Translations under genes and position numbers: made by a program
Notes under the pieces: generated by a model
The model's input: only the letters and a program-made list of their open reading frames with translations
What the model was told of the DNA's origin: nothing
Databases searched by the model: none
Shown: positions 9,545-20,574 of the stretch, piece after piece
How the letters are laid out: each line of letters begins with the position of its first letter
Numbering within the stretch: the first letter of the stretch is position 1
Assembly: GCA_036850595.1 (NCBI GenBank)
Contig: CM072155.1
Coordinates: 6,265,475 to 6,329,474, forward strand
Length of the DNA: 64,000 nucleotides
Source: Rhyacichthys aspro
Taxonomy: Eukaryota; Chordata; Actinopteri; Gobiiformes; Rhyacichthyidae
Reading direction: 5' to 3'

Positions 9545-11938
9545 TCAATTGAATCCGTGCAGAAGGAGACAGAAGAGCAGCAGTGAAACAGTGACATGTG
9601 GTGAAGCTGCGTATCTATCCACAGAGCTATACACATTCATGGTTGTGTCCAGTCTGGGCAGAGGACAGGAATTATAATTGACTCCGATGGTCGACATGCC
9701 TTCAGTGGCCAGCAGCACTCCAGAGAAGGTGATGGTTCTGGAGACAGTGCTAGCCCACGCACAACTGTCTGGGCGCTGCTTGATCCAGACCCGGTCGCCC
9801 TGTTTCAGAGTGTCCACGAAGTAACACGTGTTCAGGGTCGTGTCTCCACCAGTCACCTGAAAACACCCAGCAGACAAGAAACAAATGGATAACAGAGTAT
9901 CTTGTCATTTTTAGAAACAGTCCATGTTGAGCATAAAATTCTGCAAATTCCTGCGATGATTATTTGGTGACAGTGGACGTTAATGGAGATGGATCTGCTA
10001 CGTTTCATGAAGCTTAGTCAAGATAGGTTTTTAATTGGACTGGGCCGTTTAACTGGTCGGTCTTTGTCACATTTGGCTAATTGTGCGTCCTCCACTCCTC
10101 GCTTGCACCAGAAGTTATTTTTCATGTGCCATCATTACCGCTGTCCCCTAAGCTCTTAATACTACAATCTAGAGAAGATGGAGGAGACATGAGCGAGGAT
10201 ACACCGGAGCTTCATAGACAGAAGTTAAACTCACGGCAGAGGAATAAAACCCTGCCCACAGTACTGTTTACGAACGACAACAGATGTGGAAAGCTGCTGT
10301 TTGATGCAATGGTTCATCCCTTGTGAATGTTACAATAACTTAAACAAAAATCCATGAATAAAACGTTCTAGGCTGCTGGTACTCTGAATCTCTGATGACT
10401 ACAAAATGTAGGACTGTTGTATTTCTGTTACAACTTTTCTATAATACACTTAAAAAGCAGAGGGATTCACAACGTCATTCCGAAGAAGCAGCACAGCAAA
10501 CAAAACTCATATAGATAGATAGGTATGTGTGTTATTTGTTATTTGAGAACCACTGATCAAGACAAACCCTCAGGATCAGTGGGACAGGCTTTCTGTGAGA
10601 TTTACACAACTCAATCTCCAGAAAAATCTCAAATTAACTTCACATTTTGTGATCCAGCTCCTCTCTCCTCATTCTTCTTTCCTGTCTCGTCTCAGGGTCT
10701 CTTCTGTGGGCGGGACTGAGATGTGAGGGAAGTGAGGGAATTGAGGATGCAAAATAAATCAAATGAGAGCCACTCGTGAATGCAGCATAAGCTACGCTAG
10801 ACTAGAGCTTTTTCTTTTGACTTATTAAGTGAGACACCAAAACAATGGCAAAGAAGTTTAGCCAAAGTAAGGTCTCTTTGCCAGACTAAAAATACTTCAT
10901 GTAATCACAGGCCTTTGTCTTTTTCAGTATGTGTTTACTTGTGTAAATCCCTCTGGAGCTTAGGTAGATTAACCTTAGCCACACAAAGCCGTATAAGTAT
11001 AAGTGCACATATCACAATATCCAGATTTGTTAGTGTAACTAAAAGAAGTCCAGATTACTGCCAGATTATTTATTTTATCTTTAAATCAAACTAAGGAAAT
11101 TATCTACATGACTCTTGTGGCATGAAAACATACAGTAACATATTTGTTGTTGTTACCTGTGCGTGGCAGAGACTCTTTGAGACCTTGTTGACCATAAAGT
11201 ACCACCCGTTGTTGAAGCCCCCCCGACACAGCTGTGCAGCGAACACAAACTGGTAGATCCCAGCCACTGGTGCTGTGAAGACTCCGGTGCTGTTGTCGTA
11301 GCCTGAGCCCTGGTTCACCAGCACCTGACCGAAGATGATGGGGTTGAATTCAATCTCCCTCAGCTGGCCCTGGAAAGCAGTGTAAAAGACAACAGCACGC
11401 CCTGGGACACAGACACACACCTTTGTCAAAAGACCAGAAATGTTAACAGCTCATTTTCATTTAGTTAACAATTGAGTAGTTGAGCTTAATATATTGAAAT
11501 TATGTGTATTCTTTGCCATGTTTTCCCAAAACTCCAACAATGTTGTCATTTCCATAACACACCAATAACTGTTTTTTTAATCAAAATATGAATACACTTT
11601 GTGTTTTCACATTATAGACTGGAGTATATATATATACACACCCCTTATAACACTATAATTTTCTTTATTTTGATGGAAATGGCACTGACCCTAAGGGACA
11701 AGTGTTCTTTTTTTTTAAACTACATTTCATCAATGGTATATGGAGGGAGGGTAAAACATACCCTGATTTGCTGCTGCTGCCTGAATGGGCACCTTCAAAA
11801 AAAAGCAAATAGTATCATGTTCTAACAAAGCTTCAATATGAAAGAGTCTATTTCCAGGTTACTCACAAATTTGACTGGAGACGCCCCAACCAAAGTAGTG
11901 ATCAACAGCAGCGTTACTTTAACCTCACATGAACCCAT
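9545..11938 (-). CDS. C1q-domain protein with hydrophobic C-terminal tail (copy 1)
   Basis: Four coding exons in 5' to 3' order: 11938-11867 (ATG, hydrophobic leader with VTLLLITTLVGA), 11792-11762 (31 bases), 11401-11157 and 9856-9545. Phases match at every junction, giving 219 residues. The globular C1q domain spans about residues 35-170, with the FTAPVAGIYQFVF strand typical of EMILIN/C1q-type domains and a SRTITFSGVLLA end. No collagen Gly-X-Y stretch is present. After the domain a Cys-containing stretch leads to a C-terminal hydrophobic run (VTVSLLLFCLLLHGFN) that ends the protein, like a GPI-anchor signal or a membrane tail. The start was chosen because the leader exon begins exactly with ATG after a CAG acceptor; a further 5' non-coding exon near 12,020 is possible. 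The paralogue name is not resolved (cerebellin-, EMILIN- or C1QTNF-like). Confidence 0.82.
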
Positions 11939-13465
11939 CTGTGACAAAAGAAACTACAAGTGTATAAAAAAGACACAGCTTAAGTCCAGACAAAGAAAGA
12001 CAGAAAGACATGGACTTACTTTGTTGTTGCTCATGGTGCAGCTGGTGGTTCATTTAAGCCCAAGTGAAGTGGCTCTGTGCCCAATGGGCAAAGTCCCCCA
12101 CTATTGACTAACTTGTCACACCAACATAGTGCCCCCATAAACAGTATATAGAAAATACATAATAATTGCAGGCTAATATTCACCACTCTGACTGGTACGT
12201 GACATAAAGGCTGTTTAAGGCTTTGCTCACACTAATGCAATTCATTTTAATAGAATTTAAATCAACATGTGCAAGCATTTTAGAAACTTATAAATGTTGA
12301 AATATTATATATTCTGAAAGTGTTTGCAAAGGTCAAGTACTTAAGACAAGTACCTGGTTGCTGATTGGATGAACCACCGGTGATTTTTGTACAATCAGAA
12401 ATGTAATAATGCCATATTATTTACATTAGTAAAGGTGAAACAATTGCTTTGCTGTCAGATCCAAAACATGCCCATTTTTGCCCCACTGTTAGTCCAAATA
12501 GTGGGTCTGAAGAAATCACATCAAGTATTAACAGGTCAAGGTGGATTTAGATTAGGATTTTAGTTTGAGAACTCAAATCTTGTCAGAATACAGCTTTTGT
12601 GGAAGATAAGTCAAGGATACCTTGGTCAAATACTTTTTTATTTCACATTATGTGTGTGTACATTTATTTAGCTCAGTCACTCCTGAAGCCCTTATTTTTA
12701 ATTTTTAATCTGAATTAATCAGTGTTATCCATCATCCTCTTGTCTGACTGTCCAGTTCTAAACCAACAACAGATTTTGAAAGAATTTCCTCAGAAACATC
12801 TGCAAAGAACAGTGCACTTGCTCCATGGACTGAAATTGTTGCACATTAAAAAAAGTCAATTAGGGCACAGTTTGCATTGTCTTTTTCAAATGCATGTACA
12901 CCTCATTTCTCCTCCAGCACACTTATACTCTGAAGAGCTAGCAGTTGTTCCCTTATGTAAGCAATACAGCAGCTATTCAAAGCATTCTCCCGATGCAGTG
13001 TCCATAAGTTTTCAAGGTTGCCAGATAAACCGACTGCCAAGAGCTTCTAGCCAAACCATTAGCAACAACCACAAAAACACAAATTAAAGAAAAAGTTCAG
13101 TACAGCAAATACTGATGGTTAAGATGTATATATTTAAAAGTGGATACTAAAGATAAAATTGCATGCAAAAAAATATCTCCATGATTTGACGTCAGATGAC
13201 CGTTTAATAACCTGGCATTAGGAATAACGCAGGGAGTGATATATGTGTGTCATAACAAACTCTCTTCTAAGAAAAAAAATTAAAAAGATATTTATTTCTC
13301 ATAGTTTTTTCTTGTGACGCTTGCCAAGTCTGTTTGAGCACAAAGTCTTCAGCTGGGTATTAGCATCACCAGCTAGCCACTTTTGTATTCATTTATATTC
13401 ATTTTCATCTTCACGTGTCCATTACAAATAGTGTGATGTCCCTTTTTGGTTGATTCTTTCATGTT
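11939..13465. other. Intergenic between C1q-like and LRR genes
   Basis: A possible non-coding first exon of the C1q-like gene ends near 12,018 with a minus-strand GTAAGT donor. Nothing else is supported. An open frame at 12,722-13,087 lacks any domain and is probably chance. Confidence 0.4.
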
Positions 13466-16400
13466 TTAGGACGGAGGACTTTGTGTCTGTGTGTGTGAAT
13501 CAGTGTCCCAGTTCCTGCCACTGTTTCTCTTCCTGTTCCTCTCAGCCATAACCAAGGCAGCCACCACAGTGACAATGACGGTGACGGTGATGACCAGGAC
13601 GGTGGCGGTCTCGGCCACACACAGCCGACTGTCCACCCAGGCCAGAGAGGCCCCGGCCAGCGGCGGCGGCTCATGACACGTCACGTTACGGTAGTCGTCA
13701 ATGTGGAGGTGCCGAACGTATAAGATCTTACTGAAGACGCGATGCAGCTCACAGTCACAGCTCCATGGGTTACCTGGCAACCAAAAAGATAGTGGAGGAT
13801 GATTTCAATAGTTATCTTTGTCAAAACTGGTTTTACAGACAATTTGAAATAGATTTAGAGGAATTTGAAGTTGCTTTCATGAACTGTAACTAGATGTCAC
13901 CGTCCAGAAAACTAAAAAAAAGTATTCTGCCAGACGGGCTACAGAAGGTGTCGGGGGAGATGGAAGTCTGGGCATATTAACAAATCTTCTAAAAGTCTAT
14001 GGTGACCATATTTTCAAACCAAAAAATTGTGACACTTTAAATTTTCTGAAATCCAACCACAGTGCATTAACAATTGAAAAATAGAGTCTCCAGAAATCAT
14101 TTCAACACCAATAATCATTAAAAACATGAATTGATTGCATTGATTAGTGTTAACATTTTTTACATTTATTCCAGCATATTCATTACCCTGTACTTTTCCC
14201 AGACAGATGTATTGTTCCTGGAGCTTGTTTGTCAATCAGGACTTTCTTTTTGGCTGATGACAGGTCAAACTGTGAACACTGGAGAATGATAGCTTAGCAA
14301 TAGCCTTGCGCTTAAGAACCTAAATGGACCAATCTACAGACCTGAAGAACACTGTTTATCTTTTTCAGTTGGTTAATATTGCCGTTGCCATGGTAACATT
14401 GTGATTGACACACAGACAGTCTTTGCACATTGCACTGCTTTGGCTTTATGAGTGGGTAAAAAATCAGGACTTTCAGGACAGTAAGAGGACAAAATCGTGG
14501 AATTTAAATGTTTTTGGAGATATCTGATGGGACATGGGACAAGGGGCTTAAAATCAGTACTGTCCTGGTAAAATCAGGACATGTGGTCACCCTATACAAG
14601 TCAGTATTGTCATTGTGGAAAAGGTGCGAACTTTTAAAGGCTATATCTATAAATTTGTAAACACTGAACACATTTCCTAAACTATATGCTTATGCTATAT
14701 GCTAACTGTTTTCATCATCCCAAAAAACATCTCAGTGTTGCCGAAATGTCCATTGTCCTAATATTATATTATAAAAATATTTATTATATAGATACGTTTA
14801 ATTACAAAAGACTGCACATTTCTAATGTACATATTTGTGGTATTTTTTACATAAAGGCAGACTTTGAATGAGCAGTTTTTACCAAAGTTTACCAAATAAT
14901 CTAAGCCCCCACAGGTTTAACATTTATTGCTTTATATTATACAAAAAATATTGGGTTAATTTTAACTATCTGAGATCAAACCCATTAAGAAACTGTACAT
15001 CATACAAAGGTTTTAAGAAAAAACACAGAGATAGTTGTAAACCTGAGAGCTGGATGTGGGTGGCTGTTGTGTGAAGGCTGATGAAGGTTTTAAACTTGAG
15101 GAGATGCAGATTGTTTCCTTCCAGAGCTAGAACGGCCAGGCTGTAGAGAGGAGCCAGAGCGTCGCTGTCGATCTGCGAGATGTTGTTGTAACTCAGCTGC
15201 AGCACCTTCCACAAAGTCAAAAGTACATGAGTTATGATTAAACAGGAACTGTACCCATAGTTCAGCAGCTTGTACCTCCAGGCCGGGAAGCATGTCCAAA
15301 CTGCCCTGCTGCACCACGGTCAGTCTGTTGTTCTGCAGGTAAAGCTGTCGCAGTCTGGAGAGGCCCCTGAACACACCGGGGCCCACAGTCTCCAACTGGT
15401 TAAAGCTTAAGTCCAGCTTCTCCAAGTTGTCCAGATGCTCAAAGCTGCACAGCACAGTGACAGAATGGAAGGCTTTAGATTAACCCAGAAATCAGAAGAG
15501 TAATTCACATTAAAAGTATAGTCTCCATCTTAAACTCTGAGGGGTTGGTTTATACTAAAAATAAAGCCATGTTTCCACCAAGTGGTACTAGAGTTCAACA
15601 CTTTCTGGACTTGTTTAGTACAAATTTTATAATATTTTCTTTTGGGCGTATGATTTAAAAAATTTTTTTTTATCATAAGACAAGATTCAGTTGAGACAAC
15701 ATTGCCATTTTACCTTTTCATTCTCATTTTCACTCAAGTAAGGATTGTTTACTTTCCAGTCAAGTGGTATTTTGGGAGGATCCTCAAAAAGCATGCTGCA
15801 CCACCTTCTCTGATGGAAACATGCTAATCCTGGTCTAAATCTAAACTAAATCTGCCAGTCTGTTACATTTACTGTGGATTTGTGCTGCAGCTACCTGTTT
15901 GCAGGGATATATTGTAAGTTGTTGTGCTCCAGTCGCAGTTTTTTCAGAGCGGACATACTGGTGGAGAAGTCGACTGGGACAGTTGTTAGTAGGTTCCAAC
16001 TGAGGTCCAGCTTTTCCAGGAAGGACAGAGAGAAAAAAGCCTGCGGGGATAGAACAACCTGCTCATTACTGTGAGCCAGATGGACACCAGACTTTACAAC
16101 ATTTCCACGCATCTTTTTTTAAATGAGTTATCTTTAATCTCTTTAATCCTTTCACTTTTTCCTGACTGCAAACCTTCTGCAGAACATTTTTGTTTATTAA
16201 TGTAAAAAGTAAAAAGTACACAGGCATACTGCTACTTCTTTTACTTCTTAACCCCAGCTAACCCCTGTTATTATTCAATCTTATTACGCCCCCATATGTC
16301 ACTTGGTTTTAAACTTGTTTCATTTAAAACTTTAGAATTTTTCAGCAATTAAATTTAACATTGCAATGCAAATCAGCCTACAAAAACCTAAAGAGACCTG

Positions 16401-16731
16401 CCCAAGACCACTAAAATGTTCAGTGTGGTACCTGAGGCCGGAGTTCTTCTATCTGGCTAATGCTGATGTCCAACACCCGTAGGGACCACAGTCCGGTGAA
16501 GGCGTGGGTCCCAATCACCGTGATGTTGTTCCCTCCAAGCTTCAGTTGCCATGTGCCGTGAGGAAGGCCTCTGGGGACACGCATGAAGCCCTGGTCCTGA
16601 CAGTCCACCAGGTTAGCGTGCTCGTAACACTCACACTTAGATGGACACAGCCGTAAACTCCCGACACATGGGGAAAGGAAAAGATGGGTGTTAAGGGAGA
16701 GGAGGAAGAAGAAGAGGAAAGGAGGAGGCAT
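13466..16731 (-). CDS. Leucine-rich-repeat single-pass membrane protein (copy 1)
   Basis: Five exons in 5' to 3' order: 16731-16432, 16040-15895, 15444-15276, 15205-15043, 13773-13466. All phases agree; 361 residues. Order: signal peptide (FLFFFLLSLNTHLFLSP), LRRNT cap (CPSKCEC then C of LVDC), about seven LRRs (motifs LEKLDLSWNLLTTVP, LKKLRLEHNNLQYIP, LEKLDLSFNQLETV, LRQLYLQNNRLTVV, LQLSYNNISQI, LALEGNNL), LRRCT cap (NPWSCDCEL...C...C), a transmembrane helix (TVLVITVTVIVTVVAALVM), then a basic short tail of about 25 residues ending QSPPS. The layout matches small neuronal or immune LRR-TM proteins such as the LRTM type. I cannot assign an orthologue. It probably acts at the cell surface in adhesion or ligand binding. 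Intron 4 contains a hAT-type MITE. Confidence 0.87.
13998..14594. mobile_element. hAT-type MITE in LRR gene intron 4
   Basis: The left end TATGGTGACCA and the inverted right end TAGGGTGACCA are flanked by TAAAAGTC (13990-13997) and TACAAGTC (14595-14602), an 8-bp duplication with one mismatch. The interior is rich in CAGGAC/GTCCTG tracts and has no coding capacity. Same family as the element at 4131. Confidence 0.72.
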
Positions 16732-19700
16732 ACTTCATCCAAGAAAGTTAGTGAATGAAGCTCAGGTAGAGTGGAGGTTTGGTGTTTTCTCAGCTTTCAT
16801 CTGCAAAATAGGGAATTTTATTAATTTAGATAAAATAACTCTTAAATAATAATCAGTTTTACAGGATTTAAAGCAGATTTCACTTTTGTTGAAGTGTCTG
16901 CTGTTATGTTATTTAATAGCTTGTTATGATGTTATGTGCTGTGGCTAAATGAGAAACTGTTATATTACTGACTTATGCTGTTTGTAAAAAAGGGCCCTAA
17001 AAAAAGTATAACTAAAAAAAGAAAAATGATAAATGGAAAGAAAAAAATAGGTGTACACAAACCAAAGACATAGCTAACTTTGGTAACCAAGACATGTCTT
17101 GGAGATTATTGCTTTCCTATTAGACATAAAAGCTACTGAGAACATTAGCAGGGCAGCAGTTTCTGGGGCTATCACTGTCAAAATAAAAAATAATAAAACA
17201 TTTTAAGAGTTCCATGTATGTGTGTAAAAATAGATATTTTGTCAATGCACAAGCAGCTAAAATACAGATGCATTTTTGCCATGTCATATTAAAATGAGAT
17301 AAAATGTTAACTGTTTCTTTACATGTAAAAGCACTGAAACTGCTTGTTACGGTTTATATATTGTGATCATTTTGCATTATTTTCCATAGACGCTACATAT
17401 CACTTTTCCAATCCAGTCCCCGCAAAAATAATAATAATTTAAAAAAAATCCCGTCTATAAATGACATACACTAATCTACTTCAATCTGATTTGTATTTCT
17501 TTTGTGTTTGTTAAATGAAACAGCGGTTGTCATCCGATTTATCTTTCTATTTTTGACCAAATGTAATTACATAATCGGTCATTAAAAGCAGAACAACCGA
17601 CAGGATTACATTCGGTGAGTCTGTCTGATAGCACACAATCTATCCATATACATTCATATTTAAAGAAAATATAATATCTCTTGTCCAATTCTGACCAGAA
17701 TACCTGTGTAAAGCAGGCTTGGGTTAAATAATTAAAAATGAATCTGCCCATTTCAAACATTAGTAAATTTAGTTTGATGAAGCACAGCTACATAATGTTA
17801 TCCTTAGCCATGCTGCAGCAGCTAAATGCTAACGCTACGGAGACTTTTGTCAGAAGCTAACGATGGATGAGAGTTTATACAGTTGCTAACTTTAAAAAGT
17901 CAATTTAAAGTTTGACAAGAAGAGGACGAAAAGATAATGTTTTAGCATAATTTAATTCCATGAATTTATTTGGTTTCGGAGAGATTAAGGTTGGTAAAGC
18001 AGAACATCTGTGTTAGCTCGTTGTGTACCCCTTAGCTGTTAGCAATGACTAGTAGCACTTATTTTTGATTCCCTTTGTGCCATTATAGCATTCAGTATTG
18101 CTATTTGTTAAATTTACAGGATACATTTATATGGAAAATATGAATGAAATAAATAAAAATAAAAATGGCTTTAAAAAGCTAATTTATGGACTTCCTAAGC
18201 ACCGTTTTTCATTTATTACGATATAAATTATATTAGATTTGTTTATTAACTGCACAATCAGAATTCCTTTATTTATCCCTTATTTTATCCTTTATTTATG
18301 TTACAGACATCACCAAACGAAAGATAAAAGATAACAGAAATGTAATAAATATGTATAAATATCAAAATACGGTACCCAAAATCTAAAAATACCTCAGTAA
18401 AAATAAACAAGAATTAAAAAAAAATATAATAAATAAATTAAAAAAAAACAATCTCTTTTAAAAATATAACAAAGAAATGTCACTCTCAAAAAATATTAAC
18501 ATATCAATACAAATGTACATGGTTAGGGTGCATAAACAGTGTATAATGTCTGTGTGTTAGTGAGAGAAGAAGATTAAATAATTGGTTATTAATTGGAATT
18601 GAGGTAGTAAAAGTGCAAATACACCACCACATTTTACTATTGTATGTTGGATGTATAGCACAAGCCCCGCCCCTTGTCTATAAATAAATGACTCACCTGT
18701 TCTGCTAAACAAGAAGCCAGCAGTTTCCTTCCTGCACAAGAAACCTCTGCATCTGTGTGACTTATTCATGCCTCTTGAATGAGTGAAGGGCAGAGAGACA
18801 AAGCCTGACTTATGATGATGATGATGGAGCCTCAGAGTGCAGTCGCCGATGTCAATAATCCTCTAATCCGCTCCACTCACCAAATGTTCCTGCTCATGCA
18901 CTAAACTCTTGACAGCTTGTCTCCCGATTTCATTATCTCTCTGTGTCCTTCTGCTAACCTAGAGTCTTGGAATTCCTCAGTCACTATTCCTTCTTTTTAC
19001 ATTGTGCAGAGGTTGGTAGTGTCTTCAGGTGGATTTGTGACTAGTATGAGAGCATATAGGTGCAGTAAGAGTCATGTCTGTTGTAAAATCAAGTTCTGAG
19101 GTAAGTGTGAAGCAATAACAAATAAATTTGACATACATATTTGTTATGTATGGGGAGGACTGAACTTTATAATGGCATTCATGAAAAATATGAGGAAAAT
19201 AAAAGAGCAAACCAAAGCTACACACCCCGACTTAAAATCACACCTTCAGCACATTTACTGTGCGTTGTTACTGTGCTATCAGTGAATTGCTTATTATTTT
19301 ATTACAATAAACACTATAAAGAGGACAAGTGGGACGTTAAAATTTCACTCAAAATGACCACTCTTGTTTTATGTAACATGTGTGTCACCAAAAAATATTA
19401 AAGCTATATCAAAGTTTATCCAGGATGAAACATTTGATGTAGAAATGACATGAGATTGTCAGTGTAACCAAAACCAAAACATAAAAATTACATTACATTT
19501 CATTATTTATCTTTCTGTATCATCTATTGGATGGTTCTTCCTCGTATTTATTTATTCATTTGTTTTTATTTTTTGGTCAGCATGTTTTTATCTACCTTAC
19601 ACTTATTTTATACGAGATAAATTGGTAAAAAAAACAAAAAAAAACCAACTTTCTTGTACACGGTCTTTGGACGGTAACTACACAGCACCCTCTGGTGGTC

Positions 19701-19860
19701 ATGCGTGTTAGATATGGACAATCGTGGAATATCCTTCTTTAAACAAAGACGGAAAAATTATGCAAGCTTTCATTTTACTTCACTATAATACACTGATGTC
19801 TTGTTTTTATTTCTTTATTTTACTACAAAGACGAGAAGCATAATAGTGCTAAAAAAGTGG
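16732..19860. other. Intergenic between LRR gene and pex12
   Basis: AT-rich sequence between two divergently transcribed genes. Short open frames here have no domain and no splice context. Several stretches differ between the two copies by small indels (for example near 17,280 versus 38,900). Confidence 0.4.
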
Positions 19861-19898
19861 AATATGTCTAACCGTTATGACGTATGACTGTACGTAGC

Positions 19899-19925
19899 AG
19901 TCCCGGAAGTAGTTCTTCCGGGACT
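19899..19925. promoter_or_regulatory. Inverted ETS-site palindrome in pex12 promoter
   Basis: A 10-bp perfect inverted repeat, AGTCCCGGAA (19899-19908) and TTCCGGGACT (19916-19925), separated by 7 bases, lies about 55-80 bases before the first upstream ATG. Each arm carries a CCGGAA ETS core, typical of TATA-less housekeeping promoters. Copy 2 is at 41,556-41,582. Confidence 0.55.
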
Positions 19926-19980
19926 ACATCCGTGTGGTATTTGTTTACATTGCATTGCGATTCTTCAGTTGCTTTAAATC

Positions 19981-20070
19981 ATGTCAGACTCATTTTGCCA
20001 AATTCCCTCTGTATTTGACTGTCCTGGTGCTGAAGACGAGACGTACCAAAATCGTTTTGCGTCGAGTTAG
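19981..20070 (+). promoter_or_regulatory. Upstream ORF in pex12 5' leader exon
   Basis: A 29-codon frame starts with ATG at 19981 and stops with TAG at 20068-20070, in the putative non-coding first exon that ends at 20100 (donor GTGAGT). It could dampen translation of the main frame. It is identical in copy 2 (41,638-41,727). Whether it is translated is unknown; it may be a chance frame. Confidence 0.4.
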
Positions 20071-20574
20071 CTTACTCCACTGCTAACGCATTAGCCACAG
20101 GTGAGTGCTAACTGTCACACTGTGTACCTTCACGTGTGCGTAGAAAACAAAAGAGTTCTACAAACTTTTAGAAAAGGTCTATTTTACCTGAAACAGTCAG
20201 TTACAGAGGGATGCAACGTATAGTTAAAGTATATCGAATATAAAATAGAAATAAAGCTGCAGGAAAGTAAAACAAGCTTTAAATACAAATGTGGTCTACT
20301 CAAGCATCTTCTAATTTATATGATGTGTGCATCAGAGCCAGCTTACATGAGTTTATCCAGTTAAAGTTCTTCTATGTAATATTCACTTAATACAATATCT
20401 TCCAGGCATTAAACAAAAATCTAAAAGTACAATTGTAAGTGAGCAATCTAAAATGAGTTAACCTGAACTCCCTGATGAACTGTGTCTCATAAACTAAGCT
20501 AACCTGCATTCACCCTATTTATGTGCTAGTTTTTCCACACAATTCACTGTGACTGCTGAGTAAAGAGGGTCATC

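Noticed and set aside
11990..12050. Alternative first coding exon (ATG then GTAAGT donor near 12,016) for the C1q-like gene
   Set aside because: Using the upstream-most ATG here shifts the leader exon into a stop; the short ATG would only add five residues before the leader ATG. Treated as a likely 5' non-coding exon.
12722..13087. 121-codon plus-strand frame between the C1q-like and LRR genes
   Set aside because: No domain or start context, and the matching frame in copy 2 begins at a different ATG; probably chance.
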